Origin: Chryseobacterium balustinum
GTDB taxonomy: Bacteria > Bacteroidota > Bacteroidia > Flavobacteriales > Weeksellaceae
Reading direction: 5' to 3'
Assembly (NCBI RefSeq): GCF_900168205.1
Contig: NZ_FUZE01000014.1
Location: 1-64,000, forward strand
Length of the DNA: 64,000 nucleotides
Part shown: piece after piece, positions 26,671 to 35,529 of the stretch
Position numbering within the stretch: the stretch's first letter is position 1
Layout: each line of letters begins with the position of its first letter
Position numbers and translations under genes: made by a program
Notes under the pieces: generated by a model
Told to the model about the DNA's origin: nothing
What the model saw: only the letters and a program-made list of their open reading frames with translations
Database searches by the model: none

Positions 26671-27264
26671 ATGAAAATAAAACCTGATAAACTAATTACT
26701 AAACTTGGAAATACTTTACATGTAGCCAAAAACGAATTGTTGGATAAGAAAAACGATTTAGAGAATGAAGTACAAAAAAGTGTTTCAAAAGTTAAAAATT
26801 CTACAACTTCTCTTTCAAGAAATATAGAAGATAATACTAAGAAAATCGGTTCTGCTATTTCAAATAGTTTTGGTTTAGAACAGGTAATTCTTGAATTTTT
26901 AAAAAATGTCAACTTAGATAAAATGATATCAGCAATAAAAGATTTAGAAGTTGTTGATAAAAAAACGATCTCTACAATTGATATACTGTTGAATGTCTTA
27001 ATCTTATTAAGAGATAACAAAGATGGAAATGGTGTTGGACAAGCTATTTCATTATTAAAAGATGTAAATATATCCGACATGATTGAAACTTTACGACCCT
27101 TTTTAAACTTAATTCCCTATGGTAGTCAACTGATTTTTGTTTTAAAGTTTATAGTGAAAATTAGTAAATCAGATATTGTCATTTTAGAAAAGGATCCACT
27201 TTCACTTACTACTCAATCAGAACAATATATGAACATGCGAAATATTAAGGTTCTGGAAACCTAG
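26671..27264 (+). CDS. Hypothetical helical protein, fourth gene of the unknown cluster
   Basis: A 197-residue protein, Lys/Asp/Ile-rich and almost wholly helical. Residues 15-75 look like a coiled coil (AKNELLDKKNDLENEVQKSV). Residues 125-170 contain two more hydrophobic helices (MIETLRPFLNLIPYG and LIFVLKFIVKISKSD) that could pack together or touch a membrane. No family is recognised. It starts 68 bp after the third gene and is followed 66 bp later by a strong terminator, so it closes the cluster. Confidence 0.7.
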   Translation: MKIKPDKLITKLGNTLHVAKNELLDKKNDLENEVQKSVSKVKNSTTSLSRNIEDNTKKIGSAISNSFGLEQVILEFLKNVNLDKMISAIKDLEVVDKKTISTIDILLNVLILLRDNKDGNGVGQAISLLKDVNISDMIETLRPFLNLIPYGSQLIFVLKFIVKISKSDIVILEKDPLSLTTQSEQYMNMRNIKVLET

Positions 27265-27330
27265 TTAGGAGGCATATCTGTATATCCATTATCATAAAAT
27301 ATTTAAAAATTATCTCAAACTAAAGTAATT

Positions 27331-27358
27331 ATCCCCGCTTCATTCGGGGATATTTTTT
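27331..27358 (+). terminator. Rho-independent terminator of the unknown cluster
   Basis: Perfect 7-base G+C-rich arms ATCCCCG / CGGGGAT, 7-base loop, then ATTTTTT. It is the strongest terminator in this part of the window and defines the end of the four-gene transcript. Confidence 0.9.
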
Positions 27359-27712
27359 ATAAAGCGCAGTTTAAAAGCATGATTATTCAGATAAATTCTT
27401 TATTCTGAACATCGCATAATGAAAATTGGAGTATCCACCTTAGAAAAGTTGCCTCAGAATTAGATTACATACTTTAGGATTATGTACAAAAAGCATGTAT
27501 CAACAGAATGTATTTAAAGTTCTTGAAATACACTCTCATGATGAAAATTATGAATTGTTTTACTTTTGTAAGGCGTTTTTATGTATGGTATTATTATGAA
27601 TGCACTGGATAAATCACGTAATTCTTTTAATTAATCACATAAAAAAACAACCCTAGGAGGTGGTTTTGAATGAATTTAAAATTTAGTCTAAAGTTTCCGG
27701 AATGACCATACC

Positions 27713-27832
27713 CTAATCGTTATAAACAGCAAGCTGTTTGGTAACTGTATCATAAGCCATTGTTCCCGGTTCGGGATTTATAATATTCAGGTGTGTACTT
27801 TCTACTTTCGGTAGAACCATTGCCTGGTTATT
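27713..27832 (-). pseudogene. C-terminal remnant of a flavobacterial surface-type protein
   Basis: Thirty-nine codons and a TAG encode AMVLPKVESTHLNIINPEPG then TMAYDTVTKQLAVYND. The pattern VLPRV-x-ST...NP-x-x-GM-x-YDT-x-T is the well-known start of a domain in many exported Chryseobacterium proteins of unknown function. No start codon or upstream part remains. Confidence 0.55.
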
Positions 27833-27972
27833 TGTTTCCAAAACCAGAATGCCCTATTTCCTTGTTAACAAGGTTGATTTCATCAATATTCAAATTAAAA
27901 GAGTTATCTAACGTATACATATCAAATATAAATCGTTTTTGGAGATTTGAATTAAAAACTACAAATAAAAAA

Positions 27973-27992
27973 CCGTAGCACTTCTGCTACGG
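27973..27992 (-). terminator. Terminator hairpin
   Basis: Perfect 8-base arms CCGTAGCA / TGCTACGG with loop CTTC. On the minus strand it is followed by a T-rich run (TTTTTTATTT). It would stop a leftward transcript that comes from the tRNA-like scar region. Confidence 0.75.
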
Positions 27993-28466
27993 TAACTTTG
28001 TGGAAAGAGAGGGAGTCGAAGGTAAAACCATTGATTTGGCTAACTGAATGTGCTGGTAATTGTCCGGTTGTTTTTGGGTCGTTAGCGATATAAATCTAAA
28101 TTACTCTTGCAGCTGAAAGATTTTTTTTGATGTTGCTTTAAGTGCAAAGACTTTCCCTTGATAAATTTCCGAACTTTTAATTATTCTTCTCTATACGATA
28201 GGGATAATGGGATTTCAGTTTATTTTTTGTAAATTTTCTAATAAGCTTAATCGATCATCTATAAATTTATAAGGATATTGATAATCTTCGAGTTAGGGGA
28301 CTGGTTAATATCTTTTATATTTTCCGATAGAATTTTGATGCTTTTATTCATTTCATCAAAATATCAAAAACGATAGAATGTTCTCTCATAATTATTATAA
28401 CTGTGCTTTTTTTTTCAATTTATAAATATTAAATTTAAATATGTTTTAGAAGGCTGATGTTATTAT

Positions 28467-28474
28467 TATATTTG
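28467..28474 (+). promoter_or_regulatory. Bacteroidota -7 promoter element (TATATTTG)
   Basis: TATATTTG followed by CGACAT lies 80 bases before the ATG of the LRR/T9SS gene and fits the TAnnTTTG consensus. Confidence 0.6.
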
Positions 28475-28554
28475 CGACATAGTAGTTGATGAAATATTTA
28501 CGGTTATCGATTCATAAACCCAGTATGTTAAAAATATTATATTAAATTATCCAT

Positions 28555-29283
28555 ATGAAAAAAAAATTATTAATTATTTTAGTCCTTTTCTGTATTAACT
28601 TAATTCAGGCACAAAATGTTAATATTCCTGATGTTAACTTTAAAAATTATTTACTAAACAATTCAGCAATAAACACTAACGGTGACGGGCAGATACAAGT
28701 TTCGGAAGCAATAGCATTTAATGGTTCAATATTTTGTGGTAATAAAAATATTTCAAATCTTACTGGTATTGAAGCATTTGTAAACATTACGGAACTTTAC
28801 TGTTTTGCTAATCATTTAACTACTTTAGATTTGAGTCATAATACGGCTCTAACTTATTTAACTTGCTCAGACAATCAACTGACGAGTCTAAATATTAAAA
28901 GCGGAAATAATACTGGCCTAGGATGGTTCTTTTCAACTGCAAACCCTAATCTTCAGTGCATCCAAATTGATAACATCAATGCGATAGGAAGCAACTGGCA
29001 CAAAGATGCCACAGCCTCTTATAGTTCAAACTGTCAAGCATTTCTCGCCACAGAAGAGACTGTGAGGAAAAGTATTGCAACTTACCCAAATCCTGTAAAA
29101 AACGTACTCCATTTGTCAATAAAGGCTGATGCAGTACTTTACAATATGGTTGGTCAACAATTAGGATCGTTTAAAAACGTATCACAAATTACTATGGAGC
29201 ATTTTGCTAAAGGTGTCTATCTATTAGAACTTTCAGATAAAGGTGGGAAGATAATACAACAAACTAAAATAGTGAAAGAATAA
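28555..29283 (+). CDS. Secreted leucine-rich-repeat protein with T9SS type A sorting domain
   Basis: A 242-residue protein: signal peptide 1-19 (ending LIQAQ), then NIPDVNFKNYLLNNSAINTN and short leucine-rich repeats (residues ~60-125: LTTLDLSHNTALTYLTCSDN). The C-terminal part (~165-242) is a type A sorting signal: YPNPVKNVLHLS, FAKGVYLLELSDKGGKII-like end with Lys. It is therefore exported by the type IX system and attached to the surface or released. Only about four repeats remain, so it is a short member. It lies between the unknown cluster and the right 240-bp element. Confidence 0.9.
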   Translation: MKKKLLIILVLFCINLIQAQNVNIPDVNFKNYLLNNSAINTNGDGQIQVSEAIAFNGSIFCGNKNISNLTGIEAFVNITELYCFANHLTTLDLSHNTALTYLTCSDNQLTSLNIKSGNNTGLGWFFSTANPNLQCIQIDNINAIGSNWHKDATASYSSNCQAFLATEETVRKSIATYPNPVKNVLHLSIKADAVLYNMVGQQLGSFKNVSQITMEHFAKGVYLLELSDKGGKIIQQTKIVKE

Positions 29284-29711
29284 CAGATCTTAACTTTCTT
29301 ATTAGCAATAAAATCATTTTCGCATTCAAAGGTAGAATTCTTCCTCATTACATCATTAGAATTTCCTTCCAGAAATACTTTAAGTAATTTTACTAAATGT
29401 GAGATTCAGAAAATGCTTTTCCGATCGGTACGATGATATGTATACTAAGTTATCCATACTAATAGCTCTGCCACAAAAACGGTAAATATTTTCTGAGTCT
29501 TAATCTTCTTAATACTGTTTTCTTTTGAAGTGATTTCTTAATTTTCTTGAATTACTTCCTCAATGTTAAAAGATTTACTTTTTGACTTTACAGGTATTAA
29601 ATAAGTATTTCGGTTCAGTCATTTACTACTATCGAAAAGATATTCTCATCAATCGTTTTTATTTTTTTTCTGATGTAATCACGAGCCAATTCCAAGTTCA
29701 ACATTGCCCGT
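29284..29711. other. Intergenic region without an assigned gene
   Basis: Some 430 A+T-rich bases. From 29615 a leftward frame runs through the 240-bp element, ending RIASRAMLNLELARDYIRKK and a charged tail. It is open for 125 codons, but the left copy of the element is shifted, so I do not call it a gene. Confidence 0.4.
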
Positions 29712-29952
29712 GAGGCTATCCGATTTTCTATAGCAAATATATTCTGTTGCCCCTGCGGAAAAAAACTTTTTGGGTATCCGTAATCTGAGATTACAAACCC
29801 TCCGCAAAAATATCTCAAGCTTTCATCAATGTTCTTTCTTATTGTTTTCAAGGTATTGATTACAGTTTTCCTTGTGCCTGCCTGAATGGTAATCTGCATA
29901 GAAAAAGTCAGAAACCTCACAAGATGCAATTGCAGTTCATTGAAATTTTGAT
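29712..29952. repeat. 240-bp dispersed element, right copy
   Basis: Direct repeat of 21910-22153, about 93% identical with a 1-base length difference. Its right end (TTGAAATTTTGAT) is 80 bp before the AraC gene at 30033. The leftward frame here is longer than in the left copy, so this copy may be nearer the original form. No terminal inverted repeats or target duplications were seen. Confidence 0.75.
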
Positions 29953-30013
29953 AACTCTTAATATAACATTTAAAGCGATTAGTAATTTTCACTTCCCTTT
30001 AAATCGTATATCT

Positions 30014-30021
30014 TATTTTTG
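30014..30021 (+). promoter_or_regulatory. Bacteroidota -7 promoter element (TATTTTTG)
   Basis: TATTTTTG followed by CA lies only 12 bases before the ATG of the AraC gene at 30033, so the leader would be a few bases long. Confidence 0.5.
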
Positions 30022-30032
30022 CAAAAAAACTA

Positions 30033-31142
30033 ATGGACAAATCGAATTTCCTGGAAGTTATTGCAGCGCTGAATGTTTTTATATCGGTGTTGCTTGCCGT
30101 ATTAACTGACAGGAAACTGGAAAACAGATTATTTGCAGCCTTCCTTATCATTAATGCAATTGATATGAGCGGACTTTTTATGCATTATTTTACTGATAGT
30201 TACAACCTGAAAACTTTCAAAATGTCTGCATACCTTTTGGTAATGCCTCTCTTCTATCTGTACGTTAATGCCATTTGTTATTTTGATTTTACTTTAAAAA
30301 GAAAGCACTTACTGCATCTTATTCCTTTCATTGTTGCCAATTTAATTTTAGTTCCTAGGCTTTATCTTGCAGAAGGTCCCGCAAAAGAATATTTCTTTAA
30401 ACATATATGGGATTCTCCTGAAATGTTTTTTTATCAGATTATTGCGGAACTGCAGTATTTGTTTTACGTAGTTGGCGTATTCATGATCCTCAAAAAATAC
30501 AAGAAGGTTTATCTCGAGAATTATACTAATCCTAACACTTTGTTATACAGATGGCTGTCTCAGCTTACAATGATTTTACTCTTTATTCATGTATGTATTA
30601 TTTTTAAAAATACAGTACGATACACTGCATACAACGACCTGTTTATTTGGATACATATTTTGGCAGGAACTTCATTTTTATTGGCTGCCTGCTGGTTTAT
30701 ATTGAAGGCATTGAACCACCCTGAACTTTTTCGCAGAATTGACTCTACATTAGAACCTGCAGAAAATTTTACTGAAAATATTGAACCTGAAAATAAAACC
30801 GACGACACAAAAAGTTTTCAGATCGAACAACTTAAAAATTTCATGACAGAAAAAGAGCCATTTTTAGAACCTTCATTAACGATTCAGGAATTGGCAGATC
30901 AGGTGAAAATTCGGGTTCGTGAGTTGTCTGTTTTAATCAACCATCACATCAATCAGCATTTTTTTGACTTTGTGAATGAATACCGTATTAAAAAAGCAAT
31001 GACGATTTTAAAAGATCCCGTAAAAAAAGAAGTAACGGTTTTAGAAATCTTATATGAAGTGGGTTTCAATTCAAAATCTTCCTTTCACACTTCATTTAAA
31101 AAATACACAAACCAAACACCAGTAGCGTTTAGAAACAGTTGA
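30033..31142 (+). CDS. AraC-family regulator with N-terminal membrane domain
   Basis: A 369-residue protein. Residues 1-235 form about seven hydrophobic segments (FLEVIAALNVFISVLLAVLT, then LLVMPLFYLYVNAICYFDF and others), a short linker follows, and residues ~270-368 are an AraC DNA-binding domain with IQELADQVKIRVRELSVLIN and LEILYEVGFNSKSSFHTSFK. Membrane AraC regulators of this layout are frequent in Bacteroidota and probably sense an envelope signal. The last ~90 codons are duplicated, with a stop, at 32538-32830. An S41 fragment lies immediately downstream. Confidence 0.85.
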   Translation: MDKSNFLEVIAALNVFISVLLAVLTDRKLENRLFAAFLIINAIDMSGLFMHYFTDSYNLKTFKMSAYLLVMPLFYLYVNAICYFDFTLKRKHLLHLIPFIVANLILVPRLYLAEGPAKEYFFKHIWDSPEMFFYQIIAELQYLFYVVGVFMILKKYKKVYLENYTNPNTLLYRWLSQLTMILLFIHVCIIFKNTVRYTAYNDLFIWIHILAGTSFLLAACWFILKALNHPELFRRIDSTLEPAENFTENIEPENKTDDTKSFQIEQLKNFMTEKEPFLEPSLTIQELADQVKIRVRELSVLINHHINQHFFDFVNEYRIKKAMTILKDPVKKEVTVLEILYEVGFNSKSSFHTSFKKYTNQTPVAFRNS

Positions 31143-31258
31143 TTATTAACTCATTGTAAATAATAGGACTTTAAATTCTCCGCTTTAAGAGATAATAAAT
31201 TTAGATAACTATTGTTAATTAAATGATTAACATTGGTTTAAAATCAGCATCACGGTGA

Positions 31259-32206
31259 AAAGCTTCAAAAGTATACGTTAATCCTTATATTTCGACCTCT
31301 ACTGAAAACGACCTCAATGCCACAGCAGGCTACAGTTTGTTGGCAGGAGTGGAAGGGGAGGAGTACGATATCGAGATAAAAACACCGAAAGGGAAAATTA
31401 AAAAGTTGCATCTGATCCATTCGAAGACGGAAGAGACAGAACTGAGTTCTAAACCATTGCCGCAAAAAGGAAATTTTGAGTTTAAATGGCTGAATGATGA
31501 TATAGCCTATGTCGCCATTAGAACTTTCGACGATGCGACTGTTGTGACAGATTTTGAATCGAAACTCGACGAACTTAGAAAAGCTAAAAAAATCATCCTT
31601 GATGTGCGCAACAATGGTGGCGGAAGTGGGAAAAACGCTCTGAACATTGCTAAATATTTTGTTAAGACAGATACCATCTTTGGTGCAAAAAACTATAGCA
31701 GGGAAATTATTCCAACGGAGAGAGCTATTGGATCCTTCCTGACTGCACAAGATACAATCAGCGGTAAGCCTCAATGGGGAATAACTAAAGAAGAAGCGAC
31801 CAGTTTATATAAAGCTTATCTCGGATCCAAATTTCACAGCTATGAGTATAAGACGACTATTCTTCATACGGATATTAAGTTGACAGCTCATACCGTTTTA
31901 TTGACCAATAGCAATACCGCATCTGCTGCAGAAGATTTTCTAATTTATCTCTACGATCAAAAAAATATCAAGAGAATTGGCGACTACAGCAACGGGAGTA
32001 CAGGCCAGCCATTACAGATCGAACTGCCTGGTAACACAACTGCCTGGATTTGCACAAAAAAAGTGACACTGCCCAATGGGGAAGAGTTTGTTGGAATTGG
32101 GATGAAGCCAGATGTTATTATTGAGAGAAACCTGAACGATATTCTTTACCCACTTCAACATGATTCACAACTGGAAGGAGCGCTCAATTATTTTTTTAAA
32201 AAATAG
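31259..32206 (+). pseudogene. S41 peptidase, lacking its N-terminus
   Basis: The frame is open from a stop at 31256 and enters in mid-protein (VNPYISTSTENDLNATAGYS). The rest is a good S41 C-terminal half: DIAYVAIRTF, KKIILDVRNNGGGSGKNAL, and LLTNSNTASAAEDFLIYL with the catalytic Ser, ending KPDVIIERNLNDILYPLQHD. The signal peptide and the N-terminal and PDZ parts are absent and no ATG fits. A TTG at 31337 is the only possible start. It is a decayed gene, different from the IRBP-like peptidase at 11817. Confidence 0.75.
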
Positions 32207-32537
32207 TAATCGCTCATTACCTTATTCCAAATTAATCTGTTTAACCTGCACAGTGGTCTTGCGAAAAAAGAAGGATGTAAATCCTGCTAAATTATAATCA
32301 ATTGAATTTTAGTTTAATTCTGATTCTGCTTATGAATGAGAGGTTACTATATATACAGCACAATTTATACTTTGATCGCAGTCAAATACCGATAAAACTT
32401 GGGCTATTAAAGAGCCGAAAAAAGAATACTGCTGAAAAATATAGATAAAATGGACTATTCCATCTCTTGGTGTGATCTATCAAAATTCCCCGCTTGTATA
32501 ACTCTTCCATTCAGAGGTTGATCAAGGCTATCATCAA
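32207..32537. other. Intergenic region between S41 fragment and AraC duplicate
   Basis: About 330 bases. No coding remnant is recognised. The right edge at 32538-32541 is the sharp start of homology to the AraC gene, with no repeat at the break that would suggest a transposon. Confidence 0.4.
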
Positions 32538-32830
32538 AGATTCAGGAATTGGCAGATCAGGTGAAAATTCCGGTTCGTGAGTTATCTGTTTTGATCAACC
32601 ATCATATCAATCAGCATTTTTTTGATTTTGTGAATGAATATAGTATTAAAAAAGCAATGACGATTCTAAAAGATCCCACAAAAAAAGAAGTAACGGTTTT
32701 AGAAATCTTATATGAGGTGGGCTTCAATTCAAAATCTTCTTTTCATACTTCATTTAAAAAATAAACGGATCAAACGGCAATCGAATTCATAAAAAATTGA
32801 TAATTAATTGATTGTAAATACTCGAACTTT
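32538..32830 (+). pseudogene. Partial duplicate of the AraC gene at 30033 (3' end)
   Basis: From ATTCAGGAATTGGCAGATC onward the sequence repeats 30883-31160. It encodes ADQVKIPVRELSVLINHHIN and LEILYEVGFNSKSSFHTSFK and then a TAA where the original continues YTNQTPVAF. Identity is above 90%, with scattered substitutions that change few residues. There is no start and no membrane part. It cannot make a regulator. Confidence 0.85.
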
Positions 32831-32844
32831 GGATTGCTAATACT

Positions 32845-32885
32845 CGGACTCATTTTATTTATTAAAATGAGTCCGACTTTTTTTA
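32845..32885 (+). terminator. Rho-independent terminator
   Basis: Perfect 13-base arms CGGACTCATTTTA / TAAAATGAGTCCG, 5-base loop, then ACTTTTTTTT. It follows the duplicated AraC end. Confidence 0.9.
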
Positions 32886-32958
32886 CACGGACTTTTTTCA
32901 GGATTCTCTACAGCATATTTGCATCAGATTATTAATGTCAAATTAAAATTTTGAAACC

Positions 32959-33252
32959 ATGAAAAAAGTAAGTGTTTTTGTTTTTTTACTAATGTCTGTA
33001 TTTTGTTTATCACAATTGCAAACCGTAAAAATGGACACCCTTCTCACCGTAGAAATCGGCGGAATAAAACAAGTGATAGAAATTAAAACAGATGATGCTC
33101 ATAAACCCATCCTGCTGTTTTTGTCGGGCGGTCCCGGAAGTTCGATGATGAAAAACGCGGAATCCTTCACCAATATTTTAAAAAATAAATTTACGATCGT
33201 CCAATGGGATCAAAGAGATGCTGGAAAAACATTAGCATTAAATTCTGTCTAA
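32959..33252 (+). pseudogene. Alpha/beta hydrolase, N-terminal fragment
   Basis: Ninety-seven codons: signal peptide (MKKVSVFVFLLMSVFCLSQL), then the first part of a prolyl-aminopeptidase-like hydrolase, LLFLSGGPGSSMM (oxyanion-hole HGGPG variant) and TIVQWDQRDAGKTLALN. The family needs 250 more residues, including the catalytic Ser, Asp and His, so this is a truncated gene. After 33252 only faint coding scars remain. Confidence 0.75.
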
Positions 33253-33504
33253 TTGTTCCATCATAGTCTAAGATATTGGTCAATAATAAGGAAGGGAATG
33301 TCTTGGGGCTAAACGTCTGGAGAAAAGCAATTTCTACAAAGACAAATCGAAGCACAAAAGTCTATATTATTGATAAGCCTCAACTGAAAAACTATTTTCC
33401 TCATCCTAGCGCAAACCCTGGTTAACAGTTCATTGTTTGTCATTCGATTTGTTTAAATATTTTTTCAGCAATTTGTTAGCAATGGATTTTATTACTCATC
33501 ATTC

Positions 33505-33935
33505 CCAATAATTCTAGCGCCGTGTCAGCAACTTATTTTTCCAAAGTCCGTTTCATCATAATGTCAGTCTGCTCGTCATTTACAATAACATAACAATCAT
33601 TACAAAGTCAATCTTGGTTTACTAAATTAATTTTCTCTCTTTTGCTATCACGGCGAGCTGGAAAGGAGTTTTAGCACCGCATATTTTTCTTATGGTTGTA
33701 AGTCTTTTTTCAATGCTGCTTTTACTAACAACGAGTGATTCGTCGTCTTCAAGTTGCTTAGGGATTTCACCGATCTTTAGACCTTGTGATAAGTACTTTA
33801 GTATAAGGAGATCTAATCTTTCCATTCAGCAAATTTAAAAATAATTATGTTCTGTCCAGAGTTCAATTTATACTTCGTATGATTGCTCCTTTTTGTCCAA
33901 CCAATGCTGTACGTTTTTCTGTAAAATAGATTTCT
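33505..33935. repeat. Segmental duplication, copy 2 (HTH block)
   Basis: It corresponds to 18247-18640 plus the start of the match inside the ChaN-like gene. Relative to copy 1, about 110 bases around the 3' end of the ChaN-like gene are missing, which joins the HTH upstream spacer directly to an internal part of that gene. Confidence 0.7.
33622..33825 (-). CDS. Small LuxR-type helix-turn-helix protein (second copy)
   Basis: A 67-residue protein almost the same as the one at 18361-18564: LILKYLSQGLKIGEIPKQLE and SKSSIEKRLTTIRKICGAKT. About ten residues differ and the frame is intact. The change to Pro in the first helix turn may weaken DNA binding. As with the first copy, no receiver or sensor domain is attached. 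It may be a remnant rather than a working gene. Confidence 0.5.
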   Translation of the reverse strand: MERLDLLILKYLSQGLKIGEIPKQLEDDESLVVSKSSIEKRLTTIRKICGAKTPFQLAVIAKERKLI

Positions 33936-34095
33936 TTAAAGGTCTTAAATCAAAACAGTTCATTGATCATCTTTTGCCACATTTAGAACAGATTTGAAAT
34001 TTGAATTATGATCTTCTTCTCCTTTTCCAATAAGCATTATATGTAATGATTTCCTAAAATTTTTCTCTTCAATATTAGAAATTAAGTTGCCTAAA
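33918..34095 (-). pseudogene. Fragment of a ChaN/TraB-like gene
   Basis: The leftward translation GNLISNIEEKNFRKSLHIML then IGKGEEDHNSNFKS matches residues ~285-320 of the protein at 18655-19791. A TGA follows VAKDDQ because of a lost base, and the other frame then continues CFDLRPLKKSIL. Both ends of the gene are gone. Confidence 0.75.
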
Positions 34096-34102
34096 GCGGT
34101 AG

Positions 34103-35524
34103 TTATTTCGTTAGCAATTTATATTTTAATTTAGCATCAATGTCTTCCGGCTCTTTTTCAATGTATAACTTTAGATATTCAAGTGCTTCTTTATTCTGCT
34201 TTGACACTGTATATGCTTCACTGATATTGTAGTAACCATAAGCAGAGTCTGGAAAACTATGAATATTTAATTTAAATAGATCTATTGCCTGACTGTACTT
34301 TTTTTCAAATAATAGCTTATAACCATATCTTTCAATAAGATTTTCTCTTAATGAATATTTCTTTGAATTATTTTCTATTTCCTTGATGCCAGCTTGATAA
34401 CCTTTGTTGCATATTATCTTGATGACGTCTTTAGTGTAGAAAAAATTGTCAATTGCCGGCGTCGAACCCACCAATTGTTTTTTGATCAGATTGCTCACTT
34501 CCCAATAATTTTCAACCTCTCCATTTGTAAGTATTACCACAGTATAATCCAGATCAGGAAAAATCATCAGTTCACTGGCAACACCATCGTGTCCGCCGGT
34601 ATGTCCAATAATGCGCTGCCCGTTGATGGTATTTTCTTCAAACCCGTAGCCATACATTCCTGCTCTATATTTCACTTTTCCTGACGTAGAAAGAGTTACA
34701 CTCGCTTTGCTAAGTAAGATGTTGTTTTGTAAAGCATTGGCAAATTTTAGCAGATCGTCAGCTGTTGAATATCCGCCGCCGGCAGGTGTTCCTTTTGTCG
34801 GATTTAAAAAAATGTTGTTCTTCCATTGCCCGGGTTTTTCTAATGACATCATATATCCGGTAGCCAGATTGGAAACAGCTTCATCTAACTCATAAGAATC
34901 TGTGTCCATCATTTTTGCAGGATTATAAATATGTTCTTTTACAAAATCAAAATAGTTTTCCCCTGTTATTTTTTCAATGAGTAAACCTAAGACCATATAT
35001 CCTGAATTACTGTAGAGGAAATCAGAACCTGGAGAAAAGGCTAGTTTTTTATTAACATACAATGGAAGGAAATCAGAAACTGTCTTGAATTTTTCTTTTG
35101 CTAATTTATCGTATTCCTCCCAAAAACTGGTCATTCCTGAAGTGTGGGTTAAGAGCTGATGAATTGTTACTGAGTCAGCAACAGCCTCATTTGGATAGTC
35201 TGTAAGATATTTACTTATTTTATCCTAAAGTGAAATTTTACCAGCTTCCACCAATTGCATTACAGCCATTGCCGTAAACATTTTGTTAATAGACGCTAAA
35301 TTGAACTTTGTGTTAGTTTTATTACGAATGCTGTCTGGGAGATTAGCAAAGCCGAATGCTTCCTTATATATTGGTTTGCCATTTTTTGCAATAAGAATAA
35401 CGCCGCTTAAATAGTTTTTTTTTTCGAGTACTCTTAATTGTTGTTTTATTTCATTAAGGTTTGGTTTTTGTGCAAATGTTAAAGTAACCATTAATAGTAA
35501 TACAAGTGTTAGAATCTGTTTCAT
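34103..35524 (-). pseudogene. Serine hydrolase with TPR tail, interrupted by an in-frame TAG
   Basis: The start is MKQILTLVLLLMVTLTFAQK (signal peptide) at 35524. After 99 codons a TAG at 35225-35227 interrupts GKISL-stop-DKISKYL, and the same frame continues to 34103. All catalytic motifs survive on both sides: Ser78-Ile-Asn-Lys81 before the stop, and YSNSGY and HTGGHDG after it. The C-terminal ~120 residues form TPR-like repeats (KYSQAIDLFKLNIHSFPDSA). The complete protein would have about 473 residues. The lone nonsense change suggests very recent inactivation or an error. It follows the MarR gene by 5 bp and is co-transcribed with it. Confidence 0.8.
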
Positions 35525-35529
35525 CGCTT

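Larger units (their letters stand above)
27359..28466. other. Intergenic region with gene scars
   Basis: About 1.1 kb with no intact gene. It holds the leftward remnant at 27713-27832, the leftward terminator at 27973-27992 and, right after that, a top-strand stretch at 28001-28030 (GTGGAAAGAGAGGGAGTCGA) that looks like the antisense of a tRNA T-arm and acceptor end. No complete tRNA can be folded around it. The region from 28040 to 28460 is A+T-rich with nothing recognised. Confidence 0.45.

Noticed and set aside
28001..28030. A complete tRNA gene on the minus strand
   Set aside because: Only T-arm and acceptor-like bases are present; no D-arm or anticodon arm can be drawn in the 60 bases before it.
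29615..29992. Leftward frame of 125 codons across the right 240-bp element as a gene
   Set aside because: The left copy carries a 1-base shift in the most conserved part and substitutions do not favour silent changes; no known family. I briefly compared it with Cas1-type C-termini and found no real match.
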